DNA from: Planctomycetota bacterium
GTDB taxonomy: Bacteria; Planctomycetota; Planctomycetia; Planctomycetales; Planctomycetaceae
NCBI GenBank assembly: GCA_023417655.1
Contig: JAEZFD010000018.1
Span: 1 to 63,944, forward strand
DNA length: 63,944 bases
Direction of reading: 5' to 3'
Numbering within the stretch: position 1 is the stretch's first letter; every line of letters starts with the position of its first letter. The position numbers and the translations under genes were made by a program. Positions 27,868 through 37,139 of the stretch are shown piece by piece. The notes beneath the pieces are model-generated. The model saw only the letters and a program-made list of their open reading frames with translations. It was not told the origin of the DNA and ran no database searches.

Positions 27868-28971
27868 TCAGAGGATCCAGCCGCCTCCCAGAACGCGATC
27901 ATGGTCATAGATCGCGACGGCCTGACCCGGCGCCACGCCGTACTGGGGATCGTCGAATTCGACTTCCATCAGGTCCGGTCCGATCAGCCGGACTTCACAG
28001 GGACCCGGCGTGTGCTGGTAACGGATTTGCGCCGTCGCCCGAAGTGGGAACGTCAGGTCCTCTTTTAACCAGTTCAGGCGATTTGCGGTCAGAGTCCGTC
28101 GTCCCAGTTCTTCTTTGCTGCCGAGAATAACGCGACGGGTCTCTGGTTCAATCTTCACAACGAACCGCGGTTCCCCAAAGGCAACGCCCAGTCCGCGCCG
28201 CTGCCCGATGGTGAAGTGCTGATAGCCTTGATGTTGCCCCACCACTTTGCCAGAGGTGTCGACGAGTTCTCCGGCCGTCTCTTGCGGGCCCCGATAGTCG
28301 TTCAGAAAGCGACCATAGTCGTTATCAGGAATGAAGCAGATTTCCTGACTGTCTGGCTTGTCTGCGGTGCGGATCCCGGCCTGTCGGGCGAGGGCACGCA
28401 GTTCGTCCTTCTGGTACCCGCCGACCGGGAAGAGGATCTTGTCGAGGAGGTCAGGGCGGATCCCGAACAGGACGTACGACTGGTCTTTGCCGCCGTCGAG
28501 TCCTCGGAAGAGTCCGCGTCGGCTTTCTCCGGGAACGTCGCGCAGCGAGGCATAATGTCCGGTGGCAATGTATTCGGCCCCGACCTGTTCGGCGAAATTC
28601 CAGAGTTTTCCGAACTTCAGCCAGACGTTACACATCACGCACGGATTGGGAGTCCGACCTGCGAGATATTCGTCCGCAAAGTAATCTTTGATCTGGGTGA
28701 ATGCTTCGCTGAAATTCAGCGCGTGGAAACTCAGGTCGAGAGCATCGGCAACCCGACGTGCGTCCGCAGCATCCGAGGCACTGCAGCACCCCTGCTTGTG
28801 AGCCTTCGTATTGACGATCGGCAGCAGGTTGGGAGAGATTTCACAACTCTCGGCTTCATTGGCTCCGGAGCGCATGAAGAGGCCGATCACCTCGTGCCCC
28901 TGCTCTTTCAAAAGCCAGGCCGAAGCGGAGCTGTCGACTCCTCCACTCATTGCGAGAACAACGCGCGCCAT
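27868..28971 (-). CDS. mnmA: tRNA 2-thiouridylase MnmA
   Basis: Introduces sulfur at U34 of Lys, Glu and Gln tRNAs; notably a tRNA-Gln(TTG) substrate is encoded at the end of this window. The 367 residues are typical. The PP-loop ATP site is LAMSGGVDSSASAWLL at the N-terminus; the catalytic cysteines lie in NPCVMCNVWLKFG and SQEICFIPDN; further signatures are GHYASL, KDQSYVLF and GQRRGLGV. An extra segment around residues 35-65 (ANEAESCEISPNLL..KQGCCSASDA) is present, as in many non-enteric MnmA proteins. No clear Shine-Dalgarno is seen. Confidence 0.95.
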   Translation of the reverse strand: MARVVLAMSGGVDSSASAWLLKEQGHEVIGLFMRSGANEAESCEISPNLLPIVNTKAHKQGCCSASDAADARRVADALDLSFHALNFSEAFTQIKDYFADEYLAGRTPNPCVMCNVWLKFGKLWNFAEQVGAEYIATGHYASLRDVPGESRRGLFRGLDGGKDQSYVLFGIRPDLLDKILFPVGGYQKDELRALARQAGIRTADKPDSQEICFIPDNDYGRFLNDYRGPQETAGELVDTSGKVVGQHQGYQHFTIGQRRGLGVAFGEPRFVVKIEPETRRVILGSKEELGRRTLTANRLNWLKEDLTFPLRATAQIRYQHTPGPCEVRLIGPDLMEVEFDDPQYGVAPGQAVAIYDHDRVLGGGWIL

Positions 28972-29145
28972 ACCAATTAAACTCGGTTGGTCGGCAGTCT
29001 GCCGCTGCCAACACTCTTCTGGAAAACGGAATGATTCAGGGGGATTTTCGTCGGACGATGCCGGATCGACTATGATACCGTTCCCTGCACCTGTTGAGAA
29101 CCGGGGCAGGCTGGACCGCAGACCCTGATTCTGGTAACACGGACA

Positions 29146-29204
29146 AATTCCCCATTCGACGCCCGTCAGGTCAATTCCTCCTGATGGAAAGGCGATGGGG
29201 AATT
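29146..29204 (+). ncRNA. Candidate structured leader RNA
   Basis: A nested hairpin in the divergent region between mnmA and the membrane-protein gene. The outer stem is a perfect 10-base repeat (29146-29155 with 29195-29204), the middle four pairs are 29160-29163 with 29191-29194, and the inner stem has seven pairs including one G-U (29164-29170 with 29180-29186), closed by a nine-base loop. It ends 52 bases before the downstream ATG. I do not recognise a known riboswitch class. On the other strand it would lie 175 bases ahead of mnmA. Confidence 0.4.
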
Positions 29205-29256
29205 CGCCCTCTTCGAACGTAATCCCGGCTTTTCAGAGCGGAAATACGAAACGTCC

Positions 29257-29913
29257 ATGTATCAGCCCAATAAAAAAATCATCGCCGGTCTGTTTGCCTA
29301 TTGCTTTCTGGTGAAAGTATTTCCATTCGTTCTGATGCACCTGGGCATGGATATGCAGTCTGAGACTGTCTATCCGTGGACGTTTACACCCATGTTCGCC
29401 GTCGGAATATTCGGAGTGGCACTCTTCCGGAAGAAGTCGACCGGCTTTCTCCTCCCGCTGACCGCCTGGATTGCCTCTGACGTGGCCATCGGGGCGCTCG
29501 CGATCATGCATCAAGGACTGGAAGAGGGATTGGCCTACGCTATCTACCCGGGGCAACTGGTCAACTATGTCGGAATGATCCTCGCCACCTGCGCCGGGCT
29601 GATCGTCCGAAGTCGACGGGACGTCGGGACAATCATCTGCGCTGGACTGGTCTCACCTGCACTCTTCTTTGTTGTCAGCAACTTCGGCGTCTGGGCCTTT
29701 GATGGCTATATCAACTTCCCGAAGACACTGGCTGGTCTACAGCAGGCCTATATCGCCGGGCTTCCATTCTTCAAGAATTCCGTCGTTTCGACCCTGGCTT
29801 ACTCTGCCGTGTTCTTCAGCCCGATTGGAATGGGCTTCCTGAAGGCGAATCTCGCTTCTTCACCCGAAACAGCATCAGCTTCCGCTCCTGCCGTGGACAC
29901 TCTGAAGTCTTAA
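29257..29913 (+). CDS. DUF6580-like integral membrane protein
   Basis: A 218-residue inner-membrane protein with about six hydrophobic segments (IIAGLFAYCFLVKVFPFVLM, FAVGIFGVALF, ASDVAIGALAI, YVGMILATCAGLIV, ICAGLVSPALFFVVSNFGVW, VVSTLAYSAVFFSPIG). The patterns YPWTFTPMFAVGIFG and SNFGVWAFDGYINFPKTLAG...AYIAGLPFFKNSV fit the DUF6580 family, whose proteins resemble small-molecule uptake components of the ECF type. No function has been shown that I know of. It is followed by a strong terminator, then ribBA. The possible folded leader upstream hints at control by a metabolite, which is inference. Confidence 0.78.
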   Translation: MYQPNKKIIAGLFAYCFLVKVFPFVLMHLGMDMQSETVYPWTFTPMFAVGIFGVALFRKKSTGFLLPLTAWIASDVAIGALAIMHQGLEEGLAYAIYPGQLVNYVGMILATCAGLIVRSRRDVGTIICAGLVSPALFFVVSNFGVWAFDGYINFPKTLAGLQQAYIAGLPFFKNSVVSTLAYSAVFFSPIGMGFLKANLASSPETASASAPAVDTLKS

Positions 29914-29992
29914 TGCTGTTGTCGCGGTGTGAGTCGGGAAACGGCGATCCTTTTCTCTTCTCACCGACATTTCACATTGAGCTCGAAATCCC

Positions 29993-30031
29993 AGCAGGGT
30001 TGGTGGACTTCTCCACCGGCCCTGCTTTTTT
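29993..30031 (+). terminator. Strong terminator after DUF6580-like gene
   Basis: A 15-pair stem with two G-U pairs (29993-30007 with 30012-30026), four-base loop, then six T. The next 310 bases up to ribBA hold no gene; an exact TATAAT at 30149-30154 may be the ribBA -10 box, though no good -35 stands ahead of it. No FMN riboswitch signature is seen. Confidence 0.9.
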
Positions 30032-30340
30032 GTTTCCGGGGGCAAGAAAGACAGCTTCGCGGAGGCCGAACGCTCTGCTTGTCTGGAGCGAGCATTGGCT
30101 CCACAGCACTTTGGGAGATCCTTCGTGTCCACAGGGACTCCATTGATCTATAATGAGATCAGTCGTGGTCGGTCTGTTTACGAATGCTGGTGTTTTAGTG
30201 CATCTCGGCATGCTGGCCCCCACGGCAGATGGAGATTTCTGAGGGGCTTGTTCGATGCGGCTTTCGTCGTGCGGACCTCGACAGAGATCCAACGGTGAAT
30301 GTGGTCAATCCACCACGCTGCACGCGGAACGGTCAACAAC

Positions 30341-31591
30341 ATGTCAGACGTCGCTCAACCGAATCTCAGTTCACTGGATGATGCCCTCAGGCAGCTTCGG
30401 GCCGGGGGCATGATCATCGTTCTGGACGCTCAGGAGCGGGAGAACGAAGGCGACCTGATCTGTGCCGCTGAGTTCATGACGCCTGAGAATGTCGACTTCA
30501 TGCTCCGCAAGGGGGCAGGTGTGCTTTGCGCCCCGGTCACTCAGGAAACCGCCGACCGACTGCGACTTGTTCCCATCGTCGATCGAGAGTCCAACACCAC
30601 TCCGCATCAGACGCCATTCCTGATTCCGATTGACCATCGGGACAGCGGAACCGGCGTCAGTGCAGAAGCCCGATCGCGGACTTTGCAGTCGCTCGCCGAT
30701 CCTCAGAGCCAGGCCCGTGATTTCGTCCGGCCCGGGCACGTCTCGCCGCTGCTTGCCCGAGAAGGGGGAGTGCTGCGTCGTGCAGGTCACACCGAAGCGA
30801 CCATCGACCTGATGAAAATGGCCGGACTGACGCATGTCGGCTGCCTCATTGAAATTTGCAGTCAACGCGGACCCGGGATGGCCGAACTGGAAGAACTCAA
30901 TGAACTTGCCAGAGCTTATAACCTCCCGATCATCACGATCTCTCAGATCATTCAGCATCGCCGCATCCGTGAGCAGCTGATTCGCCGCGAAGTGGAAGTG
31001 GATATTCCGACTGAGGAATTTGGGACGCCGAAATTCATTTCCTATCGGGTGGAGCACGATGATCAGGAGCCGCTGGCAATCGTCTGGGGAGATCTTACTT
31101 CGTCGCCCGCTCCGCTGGTCCGGATGCATTCTTCCTGCTTCACAGGGGACATCTTGGGATCGTTGCGCTGTGATTGCGGTGACCAGCTGCACATGGCGAT
31201 GCACATGATCGTTCAGGAGGGCTGCGGTGCCGTCGTTTACCTTCCGCAGGAAGGGAGAGGAATCGGACTTTCCGCCAAGCTCAAGGCTTATCAACTGCAG
31301 GATGAAGGTCTCGATACCGTCGAAGCGAATCATCGACTCGGTTTCAAAGCCGACCTGCGGGACTACATGGTCGGTCTCCAGATTCTGAAAGATCTGGGTC
31401 TTAAGGAAGTGCGGATTCTCACGAACAATCCCAAGAAGACCGAGGCCTTTGAAGAATGGGTTGATCTCAAGGTCATTGCTCAGGTTCCCATTATCGCACC
31501 GCCTCATGAGCACCGACGTCGCTACATGGATGCGAAGCGACAGAAGATGGGGCACCTGCTTCCGCCGGTCGACCGGGTTCACGAATCATAG
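30341..31591 (+). CDS. ribBA: Bifunctional riboflavin protein RibBA
   Basis: Carries both entry enzymes of riboflavin synthesis: 3,4-dihydroxy-2-butanone 4-phosphate synthase and GTP cyclohydrolase II, 416 residues from ATG 30341 (an upstream ATG at 30299 adds 14). The RibB half shows DAQERENEGDLICAAEFM, HTEATIDLMKMAGL and residues for its metal site. The RibA half begins after about residue 200 and contains the zinc-binding SSCFTGDILGSLRCDCG, LPQEGRGIGL and LLTNNPKK-like ILTNNPKKTEAF. In RibB the usual DHR-x-T-GIS is IDHRDSGTGVSAEAR, so it is kept. No FMN riboswitch is visible upstream. Confidence 0.95.
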   Translation: MSDVAQPNLSSLDDALRQLRAGGMIIVLDAQERENEGDLICAAEFMTPENVDFMLRKGAGVLCAPVTQETADRLRLVPIVDRESNTTPHQTPFLIPIDHRDSGTGVSAEARSRTLQSLADPQSQARDFVRPGHVSPLLAREGGVLRRAGHTEATIDLMKMAGLTHVGCLIEICSQRGPGMAELEELNELARAYNLPIITISQIIQHRRIREQLIRREVEVDIPTEEFGTPKFISYRVEHDDQEPLAIVWGDLTSSPAPLVRMHSSCFTGDILGSLRCDCGDQLHMAMHMIVQEGCGAVVYLPQEGRGIGLSAKLKAYQLQDEGLDTVEANHRLGFKADLRDYMVGLQILKDLGLKEVRILTNNPKKTEAFEEWVDLKVIAQVPIIAPPHEHRRRYMDAKRQKMGHLLPPVDRVHES

Positions 31592-31680
31592 GCCGATCGG
31601 CCCGTCGACTTCTTCGTAGCCGCTGAAACAGGGCACCTGCGCTGCGTGTTCCTGCTTCTTGCCGCCGACAAAGGACACCT

Positions 31681-34600
31681 GTGAATCGCTGGCAGTTCTG
31701 GATCGATGTGGGAGGGACGTTCACCGATTGTGTGGGGCTCTCGCCCACCGGACAGGTCTTCGAGTGGAAGGCACTCAGCTCCGGGGCCGTTAAAGGGACG
31801 GTTGAATCGCAGCCTGATCCTGGGAGCATTGTCGATCCGCATCGCATCGGTGACCATCCTCACTTCTGGAGCGATTGGACGATCGAATTCTCTGATGGGA
31901 CAGCGAAGAGGCATTCGCTTCAGGTCCTCGATTCCACGCCAGCCGGGCAACTGCGACTCTCGGAGTCGGTGTCGGAATCGCTCGTTGGTGTGAATTATGA
32001 ACTGCGGTCTGCGGAACCGGCTCCGATCCTCTGCATCCGGCAGCTGCTGAGAGTTCCGCTCGGTCAGCGATTGCCAGGAGTCGATGTCCGGCTTGGAACC
32101 ACCCGCGGGACCAATGCGTTGCTGGAGAGAAAAGGCGCAGCGACCGGCTTTCTCGTCACGCGAGGCTTTGCCGATCTGCTCCGGATCGGAAATCAGGATC
32201 GCCCGGACCTGTTTGCACTGAACATCCGCAAGCAGGAACCTCTTCACGATCACGTCGTTGAGATCGTTGAACGACTCTCCGCAACCGGCGAAGTCCTCAT
32301 TCCTCTTGATGAAGAACTAGCTCGTCAGCAGTTGGAGCAGCTACGACGACAGGGGATCGAATCGATTGCGATCTGTCTGCTGCATGCCTACCTCAACCCG
32401 GCGCATGAGCATCGCCTTCTGGAGCTGGCTCGCGAAGCTGGTTTCACCTCCATCAGTGTTTCAAGTCAGGTCGCTCCGGTCATCAAGGCCGTTCCCCGCG
32501 CGGAGACAACTGTTCTCGATGCCTATCTGAATCCAGTTCTTCAGGCTTACATTGCATCGCTGCAACAGTCACTCGGGCCTGACAGCACATTGCGACTCAT
32601 GGGCTCTCAGGGGGGCCTGATTCCCGGGAATCAGTTCTCTGGAAAAGACAGCATTCTCTCTGGGCCGGCGGGAGGTGTGATTGCCTATTCCCGGATCGCT
32701 CAGGCGGCAGGGTTCGACCAGGCCATCGGCTTCGACATGGGGGGGACGAGTACCGACGTCTCCCGCTTCGGCGGAGCCTATGAACTCGAAACTGAATCTG
32801 TGAAAGCGGGTGTGCGAATTGCGACCCCGTTGCTGGCCATTGAAACGGTGGCCGCTGGTGGCGGCAGTCTCTGTCAGTTCGATGGGGTCCTGCTCCGGGT
32901 CGGACCGGAGAGTGCAGGAGCGGATCCCGGGCCGGCGTGTTACGGACGCGGCGGGCCGCTCACCATCACAGACGTGAATCTGATGCTCGGCCGGATTCTG
33001 CCTGACCACTTTCCGTTTCATCTGGATCGGGCTGCCGTTGAGTCTCGGATCGACGAGATCCTGCATCAGATGAAGGCCTCAGGCTTTTCAGCTGAATACA
33101 CCCCGGAGCAACTGGCGCAGGGTTTCGTGGAGATCGCCAATGAAACCATGGCCCGGGCAATTCGCACGATCTCAGTGCGAAAAGGCTACGACCCGGCGGA
33201 ACATCTGCTGGTCTGCTTCGGAGGAGCAGGTGCGCAGCATGCCTGTGCCCTTGCGAGAATTCTCGGGATTCGTTCGATCCTGATCCATCCTCTCTCCGGA
33301 CTGTTGAGTGCCTATGGAATGGGACTCGCGGACGTCCGCCGTCGCGCTGAGCGACAGATGCTTCGGCCTCTGACGGATGACCAGTTACAGGAACTTCCTG
33401 TTCGCTTTGAAGCACTGGCGGAGGAGCTGCAGGAAGAAGTCCGACACGCAGGCGTGGGTCCGGAAAACATCGATCCCCCTCATCGCGGTCTGCGACTGCG
33501 CTATCAGGGAGTTGATGCCTCTCTTGTGATCCCTGAGCCCGTCGGTTCCAGCTGGACAGCAAGCGAGTACCGCGCCGCATTTGAGCAGCAGCACCAGCAA
33601 CTTTTCGGGTACATCCAGCCTCATCGTCCTCTGGAAATTGTCACCATCGTCGTGGATGTGGTCGGGCATCTCCCTTCCTCCACTTTGCCTGAGATTCCCC
33701 GTGCGACAGCAGATCTGCTTTCGGCGGAATCCCGTGAAGTCTGGTTTCAGGGGGAACGGGTTCAGACGCCGGTTTATCTCCGGCAGGACCTGCGTAGCGG
33801 TCATCAGATATCTGGTCCTGCACTGCTTTGTGAAACCGGCTCCACTGTCTGGATCGAACCGGGTTTCCAGTGTCATGTTCTGGCTTCTGGCGAGTTGATT
33901 ATCCACGACTCCGATGCCCGGGCGAACCCGGCAGAAGTTCAACAGGACATCGCCCTCGAAGCGGCGCCCGATCCGGTCACGCTGGAGATTTTCAACAATC
34001 AGTTTGCCTCGATTGCCGAGCAGATGGGGGTAACACTCCGCCGGACATCAATTTCTACGAACGTCAAAGAACGGCTGGACTATTCGTGCGCCCTTTTCGA
34101 CGCGAGTGGGGGACTGGTTGTTAATGCGCCACACATTCCGGTGCATCTCGGAGCGATGGGCGAGACTGTCAGTTGTCTGCTGCGTGATAATCCTGACCTG
34201 CGGCCCGGCGATGTTCTGGTGACGAATGATCCCTACAGCGGCGGATCTCACCTCCCGGATCTCACCGTCGTCACTCCGGTCCATGATGATGCAACGGGGG
34301 AACTCCTGTTCTTCACAGCGAGTCGCGCCCACCATGCCGAAATCGGGGGCATGACCCCCGGAAGCATGCCGCCCTTCTCCAGATCACTCGGGGAAGAAGG
34401 TGTTCTGATCCGGAACTTCAAGATTGTCGAACAGGGAACGACTCGATTTGATGAGTTCCGGACGCTTCTGACCTCGGGGCCATGGCCGAGTCGGTCACCA
34501 GACGACAACCTCGCTGATGTCACGGCGCAGATTGCGGCAAATCAGGTTGGGGCGACTCTGCTCAAAGATCTGCTCCGCCGCTCCGGCCGTGAACGCGTGC

Positions 34601-35523
34601 TTCTGTATATGGGCTTCATCCAGCAGGCCGCCGAGATCAAGATGCGACGGGCGCTGTCAGCCATCCCGGACGGTGTTTTCGAGCGGACCGATTTTCTCGA
34701 CGACGGATCGCCCATTGCTGTTCGGATCGAAGTCACCGGAGACTCGGCCGTCATCGATTTCACAGGGACCGGTCCAGTTCGCTCAACAAATTTGAATGCC
34801 AATCGGGCGATCGTTACCGCGGCTGTGATGTATGTGTTTCGGTGCATGATCGAGGAGTCGATTCCACTGAACTGTGGCGTCCTCCGCCCGCTGAGGATCG
34901 TTCTGCCTGAATGTCTGCTGAACCCGCCTGCCTTGGAAGATCGCTCGCGATGCGCGGCCATGGTTGGGGGAAATGTGGAAACCTCTCAACGGGTCGTTGA
35001 TGTATTGCTCGGAGCCTTGGGACTCGCTGCCGCCAGTCAGGGGACGATGAACAACCTGACCTTCGGGGATGGAACATTCGGGTTTTACGAAACCATTTGC
35101 GGAGGAGCGGGTGCGACTCCGCAGGCGGACGGCGCGGACGCGGTTCACACGCACATGACTAACACTCGATTGACGGATGTCGAAATCATCGAATCCCGTT
35201 ATCCGGTGCGGATCGAGGAGTTCTCCATCCGAAGAGGGTCCGGTGGCCCCGGAAAACACCGGGGCGGGGACGGGATCCGTCGGGTCTTCGTTTTCCTCAA
35301 ACCCCTGACGGTTTCCCTGCTCACGCAGCGTCGGGGATCCTTTCCTCCATTTGGTCTCCAAAAAGGGAGCCCGGGTTTGATCGGGAGGAACCAGAAAATC
35401 CGGTTCAATGAAGGGATCCGTGAGGAATTGCCGGGGGCGACTCAGCTTCAGATGCAGTTCGGGGATCAACTCATCATCGAAACACCGGGCGGGGGAGGCT
35501 ATGGGATGGCGGAAGAATCATAA
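31681..35523 (+). CDS. Fused hydantoinase/5-oxoprolinase (HyuA-HyuB)
   Basis: A 1280-residue ATP-dependent amidohydrolase with both subunits in one chain. The A part (residues 1 to about 700) starts with the nucleotide-binding FWIDVGGTFTDCVG, has LGTTRGTNALLERKGA near residue 137, GFDMGGTSTDVSRF near 349 and ETVAAGGGSLCQFDG. The B part starts near residue 763 (DPVTLEIFNNQFASIAEQMG) and ends in ETPGGGGYG. Fused forms act on 5-oxoproline (glutathione cycle) or related cyclic amides; bacterial substrates often differ, so the exact reaction is open. GTG start with AAAGGA ahead, 90 bases after ribBA. Confidence 0.9.
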   Translation: MNRWQFWIDVGGTFTDCVGLSPTGQVFEWKALSSGAVKGTVESQPDPGSIVDPHRIGDHPHFWSDWTIEFSDGTAKRHSLQVLDSTPAGQLRLSESVSESLVGVNYELRSAEPAPILCIRQLLRVPLGQRLPGVDVRLGTTRGTNALLERKGAATGFLVTRGFADLLRIGNQDRPDLFALNIRKQEPLHDHVVEIVERLSATGEVLIPLDEELARQQLEQLRRQGIESIAICLLHAYLNPAHEHRLLELAREAGFTSISVSSQVAPVIKAVPRAETTVLDAYLNPVLQAYIASLQQSLGPDSTLRLMGSQGGLIPGNQFSGKDSILSGPAGGVIAYSRIAQAAGFDQAIGFDMGGTSTDVSRFGGAYELETESVKAGVRIATPLLAIETVAAGGGSLCQFDGVLLRVGPESAGADPGPACYGRGGPLTITDVNLMLGRILPDHFPFHLDRAAVESRIDEILHQMKASGFSAEYTPEQLAQGFVEIANETMARAIRTISVRKGYDPAEHLLVCFGGAGAQHACALARILGIRSILIHPLSGLLSAYGMGLADVRRRAERQMLRPLTDDQLQELPVRFEALAEELQEEVRHAGVGPENIDPPHRGLRLRYQGVDASLVIPEPVGSSWTASEYRAAFEQQHQQLFGYIQPHRPLEIVTIVVDVVGHLPSSTLPEIPRATADLLSAESREVWFQGERVQTPVYLRQDLRSGHQISGPALLCETGSTVWIEPGFQCHVLASGELIIHDSDARANPAEVQQDIALEAAPDPVTLEIFNNQFASIAEQMGVTLRRTSISTNVKERLDYSCALFDASGGLVVNAPHIPVHLGAMGETVSCLLRDNPDLRPGDVLVTNDPYSGGSHLPDLTVVTPVHDDATGELLFFTASRAHHAEIGGMTPGSMPPFSRSLGEEGVLIRNFKIVEQGTTRFDEFRTLLTSGPWPSRSPDDNLADVTAQIAANQVGATLLKDLLRRSGRERVLLYMGFIQQAAEIKMRRALSAIPDGVFERTDFLDDGSPIAVRIEVTGDSAVIDFTGTGPVRSTNLNANRAIVTAAVMYVFRCMIEESIPLNCGVLRPLRIVLPECLLNPPALEDRSRCAAMVGGNVETSQRVVDVLLGALGLAAASQGTMNNLTFGDGTFGFYETICGGAGATPQADGADAVHTHMTNTRLTDVEIIESRYPVRIEEFSIRRGSGGPGKHRGGDGIRRVFVFLKPLTVSLLTQRRGSFPPFGLQKGSPGLIGRNQKIRFNEGIREELPGATQLQMQFGDQLIIETPGGGGYGMAEES

Positions 35524-35854
35524 GACAGGCAAAGGGATGGCCGTAAAGTGGGAAAATCTGAGTAAGACGCGGTCTGTCACTCTATTGGGACGTATCGAAA
35601 TTCACATCTCTTTTAGAAAATGGCCGTTAAAGAATTGCCGGAATCCGACTTGAAGGAAAAAATGGGATACCCTCAAAAAGAAGGGTCAGGTAGAACTCGC
35701 CAGTCATAATCAAAATCTGAGTCGCACTCATCGGTTTTGGTTAATGTGTTGACACTGGACGATGCTGTTCGCCTGTTTGATGTCGGAGGAATTTGCCCTA
35801 GGGGCCCTTCCTGATGGAGTCTTCCTGTGTGGGCTCGGGAAGAGAGAACTCCTG
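35524..35854 (+). other. A/T-rich gap before response regulator
   Basis: About 330 bases, more A/T-rich than the flanks. A TTGACA lies at 35749-35754, but the sequence 17-18 bases on is a poor -10. No hairpin terminator and no gene were recognised. Confidence 0.4.
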
Positions 35855-36271
35855 ATGTCATCTCATGAGGTGATTCAAGCGGAGGGGCAGACTGTGGTTG
35901 CGATCAGGCGTTCGGATGCCTGTCTGCTGATTGCCGACGATAACGACGCGTTTCGCGAAGCGGTCGTTGAAATCGTTGAGCCATTTTTTCGCACCATTGC
36001 GGTTCCCTCCGGTGAGCAGGCGATTCAGGTTGTCGAAACGACCCCGGTTCATCTGGCACTCTTCGATCTGAATATGCAGGTCCTCTCAGGTCTGGATGCC
36101 ATCCGATGGTTGCGGGAGCGGCAGCTGGAACTTCCCTGCATATTAATGAGTGCCAATGTGACTGATGAGATCGAATTACAGGCGCAGAAACTGGATACGA
36201 TTTCGGTTCTGAGAAAACCGGTACGTCGTGAAATACTACTGGATGTGATCCATCTCGCTTTAGAGCTATAA
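35855..36271 (+). CDS. Single-domain response regulator
   Basis: A 138-residue receiver protein with no output domain. The acidic pair is in CLLIADDNDAFREAV, the phosphoacceptor aspartate in LALFDLNMQVLSG, the Ser/Thr switch in CILMSANV, and the lysine in VLRKPVRR. It probably relays or competes for phosphate, like CheY or Spo0F. ATG 35855 is chosen because earlier in-frame residues do not belong to the domain. No histidine kinase is nearby; the following gene encodes an FHA protein on the same strand, 141 bases away. Confidence 0.83.
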   Translation: MSSHEVIQAEGQTVVAIRRSDACLLIADDNDAFREAVVEIVEPFFRTIAVPSGEQAIQVVETTPVHLALFDLNMQVLSGLDAIRWLRERQLELPCILMSANVTDEIELQAQKLDTISVLRKPVRREILLDVIHLALEL

Positions 36272-36412
36272 TCGGGCTGAGCTGACGGACTGAGGAACGG
36301 GGGCGGGGTCCCTCGGCAGTTTGCTGCCTGGCCAAGACCTGGATGTTGCTTTAGGGACGTTCTCTCAAACGTTCTCGTTCCTGGCTGTTCAAAAAATGAA
36401 GTTCTCGCAGAA

Positions 36413-37066
36413 ATGAGTCAGCTCACTTTTCAGGTTGTCGAAGGACTCGAGGCCGGACGTATCTTCCGGGACGTCCCCACTCCGTTGACCATTGGACGCG
36501 AGGAAGACAACGATGTTCAGCTCAACGACGAACGTGTCAGCCGCTTCCATGTCAAAGTTCAGGAAGATGGCGGGCGGCTGATCCTCACGGATCTCGATAG
36601 CACGAACGGCACCCGCGTTAACGGACACCCCGTACGCTTGCGTGTCCTGCAGCCCGGCGACCTGATCATGCTCGGTCGCAGTGTTCTCCTTTTTGGCGGA
36701 CCTGAAGAACTGAGACGTTTGTCAGAACGCCTTCAGGACGCATCAACCACGTCGTACAGTTCAGACTTCAAGTCGCCCGGCGGGGCTCCAAGTCCGGTAT
36801 CAGTGGAAGCAAGTGATCTGAGCGAAGCTTTCCCACTTGGTCCTCCTCCGGTTCCCCGTCAATTGACGGCGCCTCAGACCGCCGAGCTGGTCGATGTACT
36901 GGAATACATCAGAACGGAATTGCTCAGCGGATTGAGCAGCCCAATCGAAGAGTTGCGCAACAGTGAAGGACAATTTGTCCGTGTCAGCCGCTCTGCTTGG
37001 TTGAAAATGGAGCTTCTGCCAGCGGAACTCTCCCGGATGGTGACCGAACTGACCAATCCGAATTAG
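36413..37066 (+). CDS. FHA-domain protein
   Basis: A 217-residue cytoplasmic protein. Residues 1-100 form an FHA phosphothreonine-binding domain (PLTIGREEDNDVQLND, SRFHVKV, DLDSTNGTRVNGH). A Ser/Pro-rich linker follows (residues about 110-155), then a helical C-terminal part (ELVDVLEYIRTELLSGLSSPIEEL) of no known type. It pairs by position with the receiver-domain protein just upstream. Likely an adaptor in Ser/Thr kinase signalling; the partner is not in this window. Confidence 0.82.
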   Translation: MSQLTFQVVEGLEAGRIFRDVPTPLTIGREEDNDVQLNDERVSRFHVKVQEDGGRLILTDLDSTNGTRVNGHPVRLRVLQPGDLIMLGRSVLLFGGPEELRRLSERLQDASTTSYSSDFKSPGGAPSPVSVEASDLSEAFPLGPPPVPRQLTAPQTAELVDVLEYIRTELLSGLSSPIEELRNSEGQFVRVSRSAWLKMELLPAELSRMVTELTNPN

Positions 37067-37139
37067 AGCAGGTGTGAGAGCAAGCGGCTCGCGATGTGCT
37101 GCTCACCCATTCGATTGATCTTCGAACCCAGTCATTTTC

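Noticed and set aside
29914..30340. Possible FMN riboswitch ahead of ribBA
   Set aside because: The conserved FMN-element boxes were looked for and not found; only the terminator of the previous gene is clear.
30371..31582. 403-codon minus-strand open frame opposite ribBA
   Set aside because: It is a mirror of ribBA codon bias; the product has no recognisable domain and RibBA on the other strand is certain.
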